From Chitinophagaceae bacterium (GTDB lineage Bacteria; Bacteroidota; Bacteroidia; Chitinophagales; Chitinophagaceae), in contig JAGOUF010000043.1 of the NCBI GenBank assembly GCA_018061385.1, positions 1 through 9,792 on the forward strand: a DNA stretch of 9,792 bases, written 5' to 3'. Shown one piece after another: positions 1-6,335 of this stretch. The number at the start of each line of letters is the position of its first letter. Position 1 is the first letter of the stretch. A program made the position numbers and the translations under genes. The notes under the pieces are model-generated. The model made no database searches. It had not been told where the DNA came from and saw only the letters and a list, made by a program, of their open reading frames with translations.

Positions 1-658
1 TACTTAAAATAGTTGGTAAAATTTGTTCCTCATTCTCTGCAACTAAAATAAATAAAGTATTGGGTGGCGGCTCTTCAATAAGCTTTAATAGTTTATTTCC
101 TTCTTTTCCTAAATATTCGGGCATCCAAAGTAATAATATTTTATGCCCAGCTTCAAAGCTTTTAAGGCTTAGTTTTCGCATTATATCGTTGCACTCTTCA
201 GCAGTAATATTTCCTTGTTTATTTTCAGCTCCAATCATTTGTAACCAATCGTACACGTTGCCATATGGAAACTGTTTGATGAACTCTCTAAACTGAGTTA
301 TAAAGTCTGAACTAGTTGGTTTTTCTCCTGCTTTTTTTGTAATTACAGGAAAGGTAAAATGCAAATCGGGATGTACCAATTGATTGGCTTTTTGGTACGA
401 TTCTACTTCTTCTAAATTATCTGGATGAATAAACTTAGGACCGCTATTTAATGCACTCATTCCTCCAAACAAATCTTCTACAACTGGTGCTTCTGGTGGC
501 TGACAAACTACAAATTGTGCAAATGCTAAAGCCAATGGCAAAGCCCCACTGCCAGCTTTCCCTAAAAAAAGTAGAGCATGAGACAAACGATTTTGCTCCA
601 CCATTTCGGTGAGGTGTTGTTTTACTGCATGTTGACCAATAACATCTTTAAATAGCAT
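1..658 (-). CDS. holB: DNA polymerase III subunit delta-prime (HolB), N-terminal part, cut by the window edge
   Basis: Clamp-loader subunit that helps place the sliding clamp on DNA during replication. I translated 219 residues from an ATG at 658; the frame is still open at base 1. It starts MLFKDVIGQHAVKQHL and continues with SHALLFLGKAGSGALPLALA (residues 26-45), where the P-loop has no Lys-Thr, as expected for the non-ATPase delta-prime. Further markers are the HPDLHFTFPV block (96-105), LLKLIEEPPPNTLFILVAEN (190-209) and a final ILPTILS just before the expected sensor-1 Ser-Arg-Cys. The usual four-cysteine zinc module is not present: only Cys52 remains, and a roughly 40-residue linker without a CxxCxxC pattern fills the space. 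The best alternative is another AAA+ clamp-loader paralogue, but the full motif order and missing Walker lysine favour delta-prime. The closest same-strand gene upstream is the sorting-domain protein, with a terminator between them, so this gene is probably transcribed separately. Confidence 0.9.
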   Translation of the reverse strand, partial: MLFKDVIGQHAVKQHLTEMVEQNRLSHALLFLGKAGSGALPLALAFAQFVVCQPPEAPVVEDLFGGMSALNSGPKFIHPDNLEEVESYQKANQLVHPDLHFTFPVITKKAGEKPTSSDFITQFREFIKQFPYGNVYDWLQMIGAENKQGNITAEECNDIMRKLSLKSFEAGHKILLLWMPEYLGKEGNKLLKLIEEPPPNTLFILVAENEEQILPTILS

Positions 659-686
659 AAGAAAGCGAAGATAACAGCAATTTATT

Positions 687-782
687 TTACCACAGAGGTA
701 AGAAGAATAGAGAGTTTCACGGAGAAGATATTGAACATTAATTATTTTCTGTGAAGCCCTAAACACCTGTATTCTGTGGTAA
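687..782. repeat. Nested inverted repeat of the CACAGAG type in the holB upstream region
   Basis: Outer arms TTACCACAGA (687-696) and TCTGTGGTAA (773-782) are perfect inverse complements. Inside them, TTCACGGAGAA (716-726) pairs with TTTTCTGTGAA (745-755) at 9 of 11 positions. The two arm pairs are nested with similar spacing (19 and 17 bases), so the whole 96-bp unit can fold on itself. From memory, degenerate ACCACAGAG / TTCACAGAG sequences recur between genes in many Bacteroidota and other genomes. Here I see one copy, so its repetitive nature is an inference. Confidence 0.55.
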
Positions 783-827
783 GATATTTATTAGGTTATG
801 GAAAAATTTCAGCATACTGTTTTAAAC

Positions 828-864
828 AAAAGGGCTGCATCAATATATTTGATGCAGCCCTTTT
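828..864 (-). terminator. Strong intrinsic terminator of the sorting-domain protein gene
   Basis: A perfect 16-bp stem (828-843 with 849-864) closes on a 5-base TATAT loop. On the minus strand the 3' arm ends in TTTT followed by GTTTAAAA. It lies 23 bases past the stop codon of the sorting-domain protein gene. The stem core GGGCTGCATCAA is far more GC-rich than its surroundings. On the plus strand the U-tract is short, and no plus-strand gene precedes it. Confidence 0.88.
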
Positions 865-886
865 GCGTATGTACAATAAGTAATTA

Positions 887-2479
887 TTAATTTTTAATCA
901 TTGTTTTACTTGTTCTGTTACCATCGGCATCTAAAAGAGTTACCACATAGTTTCCTTTCTTCAATTTACTAACATCAATACTACTTTGCGTTGTGTTAGC
1001 TTTAACAGGAATACTCATCACATTTTTACCATCAATTGTATTAATACTAATATTTGCATCTACTATTAACTTAGTGTATGAAAGTATTAAATTGTTCTGT
1101 ACTGGATTTGGAAATACTTGAAATCCAATAGATCTTTTTGGTGATACAGCAACAACATTGCTATAAGTAATTTTACCGTCGTTAGTCACAAATTTTACTC
1201 TGTAGTAAGTGGTAACAGTTAAAACAGTATTGTCATTCATCTCATAATTATTTCTATTAGATGCAATAACATTACCAAAACTTGTAAAATCTCTTCCATT
1301 AGAGCTTTTTTCAGCAACATAGTTTACTACATCATAATCGCCATTTACTACCCAAAATACTTTTGCTGTACCATCGTCGTTTTTAGCAGCATTAAAAGCC
1401 AATAATCTAATAGGCAAAGCTGATGAACTAGGCACCATTTGTATTCCTCTAAATGCAGTGTTTGTAGGAGCAGCAAGAACAGTAACTGGGATAGCTGAAG
1501 GTGACCCATTATAACCTGTTGCATCTACAAAGTTATGTATAGGTGAGTTGCCAGAAACTGCATATATAGTAACTGTTGAACCTGAAGTAGAGGCTGTCAT
1601 ACCTCTATAAGTTACACCAGTATTAAAAATGCCAACAGAATCCCAATTATTGGTTGTAGTATTTAAACAATACTTTCTTATACCGCTTGGTGCAGCATCG
1701 CTCGAAAAATACATAGTATTGAAACCAGCAGGTCCGCCTGGTAAATTGGTAAAATAAACATTATTAGCTGTAATTGAAGTAGGAACGCCAGGAAATTGAA
1801 CCATGGTTTGATTAGCAGTTGTTGGAAAGCCAGCAATTCGACCAACTCTTACAGCACCAGAACCTGTGCCAACAATTAAATCTCCGCCCCAAGCTTGTAT
1901 AGTTCTATTATTTGTTACAGTAGTACTAACAGTAATAGAAGTATCATTTAATGTACCAGTGCTGCCATAAGGTACATAACGAACACCAAGATTGCTTCCA
2001 ACTAAATAAAACTGATTACCATCATTACTTGCTGCACCTCTTGCATTTCCAGTAGATTTGGGTATATCTACAAGCGTTTTTGTGTCCCAAGTTCCATTCA
2101 TTGCAACTCTGCAAAGTGTTCTATGTACACCAACAGCACCAGAAATGGTTGCAATACCAGTATCAGAATTATACCCTGGTAAAACAAAATATTGACCGTT
2201 GGCCGATAAAGTCATATTAGCATCATTAGAGGAACTCCCTTGTGTTGTTATTCTGTTATTGCCACTTGTAGCCATAGCTGTGGTATAAGGCAACTCAATA
2301 GTTTGAACAATTGTTCCAGATGTTGTTATCTCTATCAGTTTAATTACCTGAGATCGATTGGACAATGGTTGTGCACCACTACCTACTTGTACAACTACAA
2401 GGTTGCCAGGTATAAATGGGGTTTGTGCAAATGCAGTGATTGTAATTAATACAAAAAAGGAGAGTAAAATTTTTTTCAT
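887..2479 (-). CDS. Secreted beta-rich protein with C-terminal type IX sorting domain
   Basis: 530 residues from the ATG at 2479. The frame stays open upstream to a TTG at 2503, but the ATG puts a classic signal peptide first (MKKILLSFFVLITITAFAQ), so I chose it. Residues about 22-350 are Gly/Ser/Thr/Asn-rich strands with propeller-like repeats (LSANGQYFVLPGY at 91-103, AASNDGNQFYLVGSNLG at 149-165). They resemble, from memory, an uncharacterised secreted family opening GNLVVxxVGxG. Residues about 355-445 (LPIRLLAFNA ... TYYRVKFVTNDGKITYSNVV) look like the fibronectin-III-like linker common before sorting domains. Residues about 452-530 are the sorting domain: FQVFPNPVQNNL at the start, LKKGNYVVTL near the end, finishing KTMIKN. 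Expected fate is export by Sec, then surface attachment or release by the type IX system. No catalytic motif was recognised and no specific substrate or function can be assigned. It is transcribed alone, with a promoter-like box upstream and a strong hairpin downstream. Confidence 0.9.
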   Translation of the reverse strand: MKKILLSFFVLITITAFAQTPFIPGNLVVVQVGSGAQPLSNRSQVIKLIEITTSGTIVQTIELPYTTAMATSGNNRITTQGSSSNDANMTLSANGQYFVLPGYNSDTGIATISGAVGVHRTLCRVAMNGTWDTKTLVDIPKSTGNARGAASNDGNQFYLVGSNLGVRYVPYGSTGTLNDTSITVSTTVTNNRTIQAWGGDLIVGTGSGAVRVGRIAGFPTTANQTMVQFPGVPTSITANNVYFTNLPGGPAGFNTMYFSSDAAPSGIRKYCLNTTTNNWDSVGIFNTGVTYRGMTASTSGSTVTIYAVSGNSPIHNFVDATGYNGSPSAIPVTVLAAPTNTAFRGIQMVPSSSALPIRLLAFNAAKNDDGTAKVFWVVNGDYDVVNYVAEKSSNGRDFTSFGNVIASNRNNYEMNDNTVLTVTTYYRVKFVTNDGKITYSNVVAVSPKRSIGFQVFPNPVQNNLILSYTKLIVDANISINTIDGKNVMSIPVKANTTQSSIDVSKLKKGNYVVTLLDADGNRTSKTMIKN

Positions 2480-2500
2480 ATTGTAAAATAATTTATTGGA

Positions 2501-2508
2501 CAAATATA
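2501..2508 (-). promoter_or_regulatory. Bacteroidota-type -7 box of the sorting-domain protein gene
   Basis: On the minus strand these bases read TATATTTG, an exact match to TAnnTTTG. The box lies 21 bases upstream of the ATG at 2479, leaving a short AT-rich leader with no Shine-Dalgarno. No clear TTTG -33 element is visible 19-22 bases further up, only a T-run. Confidence 0.5.
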
Positions 2509-2919
2509 TGAAACTAATTTGCTAAAAAAAGTAATCAGAAATTGATGCAGTATAAAACCTTTTAATCCTCATTAAGGAAACAATACTTTACTTTGAAAAC
2601 TGTGCAGTTTGGTGGAATACCATATACTAAACCACGTAAATAATTATAATCAATTGATTAGCTTGATTATCGCAACGTTGCATTGGCTTAATTTATTCCT
2701 CAAAATGAATTATTTGGACTCATTTCGATAAGATAATCAATAGTGAAAGTTGGTTGCTTAAAAGTGTTTACGGTAGTAGCACTAAAAATTTCATCAATCA
2801 ATTTTAATTCTTTACACACATTACGTAAACCAACTTCATCTTTCTTAACATACCAATGATAAGTGACCCTGTAGCCTTATATTTTATTTTAAAGAATTTA
2901 AAAAGTAAGAATTGAAATT
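2509..2919. other. Non-coding stretch between the sorting-domain gene and the crotonase gene
   Basis: About 410 bases without an intact gene. The right half holds the reading-frame remnant given separately. The left half has a perfect 14-bp AT-rich palindrome, TAATCAATTGATTA (2647-2660), followed by another TTGATTAT (2663-2670). A palindrome of this length is expected about once by chance in a window this size and composition. No convincing terminator follows the crotonase stop at 2920. Confidence 0.5.
2700..2876 (-). pseudogene. Decayed C-terminal remnant of an unidentified protein
   Basis: The minus strand is open for 58 codons between a TAA at 2877-2879 and a TGA at 2700-2702. The encoded peptide has protein-like composition: it starts GYRVTYHWYVKKDEVGLRNV, continues with CKELKLIDEIFSATTVNTF and ends QPTFTIDYLIEMSPNNSF. 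There is no start codon near its beginning; the only ATG is 7 codons before the stop. That, the regular helix-then-strand pattern and the lack of any homologous frame upstream suggest the 3' end of a lost gene. I do not recognise the family. A chance open frame is possible, but its composition (Trp, Cys, charged pairs, no low-complexity runs) is unusual for AT-rich intergenic DNA. Confidence 0.45.
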
Positions 2920-3696
2920 TTACAGTTGCTTTTCTTTAAACTTGGCAATGAAGCTTTTACTATAATCGCTTAAAATTAATTTACCGCTGATGGCTGCTCT
3001 TTCTTTGAGTAGTTGGTCCCAATGTTCAGTGCCTTTCCAGAAAATTTTCTTCAATTCTTTCATGGCTTCGGGGCTACTTTTTGCAAGCGTATTCGATAAT
3101 CGAGCAATACTATCATCCATTCCTGCAACATCGCTATGCAGTTCGGTAAATAAACCTTTTTTTCTTGCCCAGTCGGCTGGTCGCCATTTTGTAGCATCGA
3201 TGGAAAGTTGAGAGAATGCACTAAGACCTAATTTTCTTTCAACTGCAGGCCCAACTACAAAAGGACCAATACCAACCGCCAACTCACTCAATTTAATTTC
3301 AGCCCCTTCACTTGCAATGGCATAATCAGCAGCTGCTGCAAGACCTACACCACCACCCACACACTTACCTTGAATTCTTGCAATAATTAATTGTGGGGCT
3401 TTACGCATGGCATTAATTACATTGGCAAATCCGCTGAAAAATTTTAAGCCTTGTTCTTCGGTTTGTATAGCAGCCAATTCGTCGAAGCTTGCACCACTGC
3501 AAAAAATTTTGTCGCCTGCACTTTTTAAGATGATGACTTTGGTTGCTGGGTTCAATCCTTCTGAATGAATAGTGGTTGCCAATTCGTTCAAAATTTTTCC
3601 AGGTAAAGAATTGCTTTGTGGATGATGAAATTCTATTGTTACAATTCCATGTTCACGTTCTACATTTACATAGCCTTGTTTTATTTGTTCTATCAT
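2920..3696 (-). CDS. Enoyl-CoA hydratase/isomerase (crotonase) family protein associated with paaZ
   Basis: 258 residues from the ATG at 3696 (MIEQIKQGYVNVEREHG). A longer frame to a TTG at 3753 runs into the neighbouring inverted repeat, so it is not used. The crotonase fold is clear. CSGA (66-69) and the GGGVG block (114-118) form the two oxyanion-hole segments, and AEIKLSELAVGIGPFVVG (132-149) carries the catalytic glutamate Glu138. The first glutamate of classical hydratases (rat Glu144, in GGGCE) is replaced by Gly118; the 20-residue spacing to Glu138 matches rat 144 to 164 exactly. A single acid is more typical of isomerases or specialised members. From memory, close relatives sit directly after paaZ in Bacteroidota. 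The likely role is a step of phenylacetate ring-cleavage product degradation in the cytoplasm. I cannot choose between PaaF-like hydration and PaaG-like isomerisation, so no symbol is given. Confidence 0.88.
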   Translation of the reverse strand: MIEQIKQGYVNVEREHGIVTIEFHHPQSNSLPGKILNELATTIHSEGLNPATKVIILKSAGDKIFCSGASFDELAAIQTEEQGLKFFSGFANVINAMRKAPQLIIARIQGKCVGGGVGLAAAADYAIASEGAEIKLSELAVGIGPFVVGPAVERKLGLSAFSQLSIDATKWRPADWARKKGLFTELHSDVAGMDDSIARLSNTLAKSSPEAMKELKKIFWKGTEHWDQLLKERAAISGKLILSDYSKSFIAKFKEKQL

Positions 3697-3707
3697 AAGA
3701 AATTTTT

Positions 3708-3736
3708 TAGCTAAGAGTTTGAAAGAGGAAACGAGG
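3708..3736 (+). repeat. Left inverted repeat of the GxxExxY cassette
   Basis: It starts TAGCTAAGAGTTTGAAAGAG. Compared with the reverse complement of 4227-4255 it matches 24 of 29 bases without gaps, including the first ten. It lies in the leader of the crotonase gene, 12 bases upstream of its ATG. Confidence 0.65.
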
Positions 3737-3756
3737 TTAAAGGAGAAAAGCAAAAA

Positions 3757-4143
3757 CTATTCTAGACCTTTATTATTAAACACTCTGTGAATACCTTCTT
3801 TCATTAAATTGGTTTTAAAGTTTAATAATATACCATGTTTTAAGTTGAGCAATTTTAAATAAGTGTTCAATTGTTTAAAATGAACAGGATGCATATCGTA
3901 CACACATTTAATTTCTACAATTACTCTTTCGTCTATCAGTAAATCTAATTTGTATGCATTTTCTATTCGTAATTCTTCATAACTAATTGGTAAAATCAAT
4001 TGCCTGTGTACTTCTACGTTTTTTCTATACAATTCATACACCATACATTCTTCATACACTTTTTCGTAACAACCTGGTCCAATGGCGTTATGTACTTTTA
4101 TAGCTGATTCAATTATAATTCCAGTGAGTGTATTAATTTCCAT
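3757..4143 (-). CDS. GxxExxY family protein (PD-(D/E)XK nuclease-like)
   Basis: 128 residues from the ATG at 4143. The signature G24-x-x-E27-x-x-Y30 stands in IGPGCYEKVYEECM. The nuclease-like core follows: Asp67 in KLDLLID, then E77-I-K79 in VIVEIK, then Gln91-x3-Tyr95 in QLNTYL, the usual order of a PD-(D/E)XK fold with a QxxxY helix. The length and N-terminal LTGIIIESAIKVHNAIG are standard for the family, whose biological function is not established to my knowledge. All key residues are present, so it looks intact. It has no evident connection to phenylacetate catabolism; it is the only gene between the inverted repeats and splits paaZ from the crotonase. A TAnnTTTG box lies 29 bases upstream, so it may be expressed independently of the operon. 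Confidence 0.9.
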   Translation of the reverse strand: MEINTLTGIIIESAIKVHNAIGPGCYEKVYEECMVYELYRKNVEVHRQLILPISYEELRIENAYKLDLLIDERVIVEIKCVYDMHPVHFKQLNTYLKLLNLKHGILLNFKTNLMKEGIHRVFNNKGLE

Positions 4144-4172
4144 AGTTTAATTTAATACTATTTGTTTAACCA

Positions 4173-4180
4173 CAAAACTA
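4173..4180 (-). promoter_or_regulatory. Possible -7 box of the GxxExxY gene, inside the cassette
   Basis: The minus strand reads TAGTTTTG, matching TAnnTTTG, 29 bases before the ATG at 4143. No TTG -33 element is evident upstream, where the sequence is purine-rich repeat arm. The match is short and the call rests on position. Confidence 0.35.
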
Positions 4181-4226
4181 TCAAATCCTTTTTCTTTCAC
4201 TCTTTTTCACACCTTCAATCTCTTTT

Positions 4227-4255
4227 CCTCCTTCACTCTTTTAATCTCTTAGCTA
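4227..4255 (-). repeat. Right inverted repeat of the GxxExxY cassette
   Basis: On the minus strand it starts TAGCTAAGAGATTAAAAGAG and pairs with the left repeat at 24 of 29 positions. Further inward the purine-rich character continues with GAGTGAA/GAAAAAG-like units to about 4181. The paaZ stop codon (TAA, 4251-4249) lies within this arm. Confidence 0.65.
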
Positions 4256-6297
4256 CTCTTCTTCCTCTCCACCATTGTTAATATTGTTGCAATACCTGTT
4301 AACTCATTTGTTTCATCAATCATTTCAACCAGCCATTTTACAATACCTTTTGGAATATCGGTTGGTTCTTTTTGTTCTTGAATAATTTTTTCTTTGCAGG
4401 TAAAACGAATATGAATCTCTGATCCTGGATATACTGGCTTTGTAAATCTCAAATCATCAATGCCATAATTTAACAGTACAGGATTTTTTTTATAGCCATC
4501 TACAAATAACCCAGCAGCAATGCTCATAATAAAATAACCATGAGCTACTTGCTGCTCAAACATTGTGCCTGTAAAATCAGTATCGGTTTTATGTGCATAA
4601 AAATGATCCCCACTTAAATCTGCAAAACGATTGATGTCTTCTGTTGTAATTAATCTTTTTTCTGTTATTAATTGATCGCCAATTTTCAATTCTTCGAAAT
4701 ATTTTGTAAAAGGATGAATGCCATCGGCAGTTCCTTTTGCTCCTGGTTGATATACTTGACTAATGGCTGTAATCATATCAGGACTTCCTTGTACTGCTAA
4801 ACGTTGCATATAATGTTTTATACCACGTAAACCACCCATTTCTTCTCCACCACCAGCACGTCCTGGACCACCATGAACCAACAATGGCAATGGACTTCCA
4901 TGACCTGTACTTTCTTTGGCACAATCACTGTTTAACACTAAAATTCTACCATGATATGCACCTGCACCCAAGACGTATTCTTGAGCATTTTTAGCAGAAG
5001 TAGTTACAATTGAACTTACCAATGAGCCTTTACCCATTTTAGAAAGTTCAATTGCTTCCTCCATGTTTTTATAAGGCATTAATGTACTTACAGGTCCAAA
5101 AGCTTCTACATCGTGAACTTCACTTGACGTAAGTGGGTTTTCGTTCAACAATAATATGGGGCTAATAAATGCACCTATATTTTTATCTGCATCTATAACA
5201 TCAACACTCTCTAAACTTCCATAAATTAGTTTAGATGATGCCATTAATTTTTGTACTTGGCTTTTTACTTCATCTCTTTGTGTGTTACCTGCTAAACTAC
5301 CCATTCTCACTTTTTCGTTCAAAGGATTCCCAATGGTTGTTTGAGCCAAAGCTTTTGTCAATGCAGCTTGAACTTCTTCTAATTTATTTTCAGGTACAAA
5401 AATTCTGCGAATGGCCGTACATTTTTGACCACATTTGGTAGTCATTTCTTTTCGTACTTCTTTAATAAAAATATCCCACTCAGGAGAAGAAGGAGTTACG
5501 TCATCTCCCAAAACAATACAATTTAATGAATCTGCTTCCATGGTAAATGGAACATTTTTCTCTAGTATTCTTTTTTGAGATTTTAGCATTAAACCTGTTG
5601 ATGCACTACCTGTAAAAGTTATAACATCTTGGCTAGTTACAAAATCTAACATATTGCCTGCACTGCCACAAACCAATTGCAATGCACCTTCTGGAAGAAT
5701 TTTTGATGCAATAATTTCGGCAACAACAGCTTCTGTTAAATAGGATGTAACTGTTGCAGGCTTTACAACACAAGGCATTCCTGCCAATAAATTCACAGCA
5801 ATTTTTTCTAACATTCCCCAAACAGGAAAATTAAAAGCATTAATATGTATAGCAACTCCTTCTTTTGGCACCAATAAATGATGTCCCATAAAAGTGTTCA
5901 TTTTACCTAAAGGATGATGCTCACCATCTAAACAAAAAGGTGTGTTGGGTAATTTTCTTCTTAACGATGCATTGGCAAATAAATTACCAATTCCACCTTC
6001 AATATCAACCCAACTATCGGCTTTTGTTGCACCAGTTTTATAGCTAATTGCATAAAATTTGTCTAAATGTTCACGTAAGTGTATAGCCAATGCTCTTAAC
6101 ATTAATCCACGTTCGTGAAAAGTCATTTTTCGCAATGCACTTCCACTTTTTCTAGCATAGTTCAATACATCTTCATAATTTATTCCTTTTGTACTAGCAG
6201 TTGCAATTGGTTCTCCAGTTACAGCATTGTATAAAAGTTGGCCATCGCCATCGCCAATAACTTGTTTGCCTAAAATATAGTTGTGAAGTTTTTGCAT
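4249..6297 (-). CDS. paaZ: Bifunctional oxepin-CoA hydrolase / 3-oxo-5,6-dehydrosuberyl-CoA semialdehyde dehydrogenase PaaZ
   Basis: 682 residues, against about 681 for E. coli PaaZ, so full length and a true two-domain fusion. Residues about 1-510 are an aldehyde dehydrogenase: INAFNFPVWG (152-161), VVKPAT (177-182), FTGSASTG (228-235, cofactor loop), Glu254 in MEADSLN, and the catalytic Cys293 in KCGQKCTAIRR. Residues about 525-680 are a MaoC-like hot-dog hydratase with the catalytic pair Asp564/His569 in SGDHFYAH, then VAHGYFIMS (584-592). The hydratase domain opens the oxepin-CoA ring to an aldehyde, which the dehydrogenase domain oxidises with NADP+, giving 3-oxo-5,6-dehydrosuberyl-CoA. 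The gene follows paaE by 38 bases with no promoter or terminator between, so they are co-transcribed. The very C-terminus (RKKSS) and the stop lie where the neighbouring cassette begins, so the last one or two residues may not be ancestral. Confidence 0.96.
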   Translation of the reverse strand: MQKLHNYILGKQVIGDGDGQLLYNAVTGEPIATASTKGINYEDVLNYARKSGSALRKMTFHERGLMLRALAIHLREHLDKFYAISYKTGATKADSWVDIEGGIGNLFANASLRRKLPNTPFCLDGEHHPLGKMNTFMGHHLLVPKEGVAIHINAFNFPVWGMLEKIAVNLLAGMPCVVKPATVTSYLTEAVVAEIIASKILPEGALQLVCGSAGNMLDFVTSQDVITFTGSASTGLMLKSQKRILEKNVPFTMEADSLNCIVLGDDVTPSSPEWDIFIKEVRKEMTTKCGQKCTAIRRIFVPENKLEEVQAALTKALAQTTIGNPLNEKVRMGSLAGNTQRDEVKSQVQKLMASSKLIYGSLESVDVIDADKNIGAFISPILLLNENPLTSSEVHDVEAFGPVSTLMPYKNMEEAIELSKMGKGSLVSSIVTTSAKNAQEYVLGAGAYHGRILVLNSDCAKESTGHGSPLPLLVHGGPGRAGGGEEMGGLRGIKHYMQRLAVQGSPDMITAISQVYQPGAKGTADGIHPFTKYFEELKIGDQLITEKRLITTEDINRFADLSGDHFYAHKTDTDFTGTMFEQQVAHGYFIMSIAAGLFVDGYKKNPVLLNYGIDDLRFTKPVYPGSEIHIRFTCKEKIIQEQKEPTDIPKGIVKWLVEMIDETNELTGIATILTMVERKKSS

Positions 6298-6335
6298 AAA
6301 ATTTATTTGAAAAATTTAGAAATGTAGATGGAAAA

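Larger units (their letters stand above)
3708..4255. mobile_element. Putative GxxExxY cassette bounded by inverted repeats, inserted between paaZ and the crotonase gene
   Basis: The 548-bp unit begins TAGCTAAGAG and ends CTCTTAGCTA, its exact inverse complement. Each end continues inward as a purine-rich arm (on the strand reading inward) for about 40-70 bases, and the arms enclose exactly one gene. If the outer TA pairs are target duplications, the element proper is 3710-4253, beginning and ending GCTAAGAG/CTCTTAGC. No transposase is encoded, so any movement would need an enzyme supplied elsewhere. The right end overlaps the last codon and the stop of paaZ. Mobility is inferred from the ends and the position in an otherwise coherent operon. 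Only one copy is visible here. Confidence 0.5.

Noticed and set aside
60..296. Plus-strand open frame of 78 codons
   Set aside because: It lies opposite the well-supported delta-prime gene and encodes a low-quality Ser/Phe-rich peptide; a shadow frame.
2480..2503. Upstream TTG start (2503) for the sorting-domain protein
   Set aside because: It would put eight extra residues before a textbook signal peptide and overlaps the TAnnTTTG box.
2590..2645. Short plus-strand peptide frame ending VQFGGIPYTKPRK
   Set aside because: Too short, with no start or ribosome site and no recognisable family; chance is likely.
2647..2670. AT-rich palindrome TAATCAATTGATTA with a further TTGATTAT, as an operator
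   Set aside because: About one such 14-bp palindrome is expected by chance in a window of this composition, and no gene start lies close to it.
2880..2919. Terminator after the crotonase gene
   Set aside because: Only AT-rich sequence with weak AAATT/AATTT pairing; no GC-containing stem followed by a T-run on the minus strand.
3697..3753. Extended N-terminus of the crotonase to a TTG at 3753
   Set aside because: The added 19 residues are encoded by the inverted repeat arm, and the family begins at MIEQIKQG.
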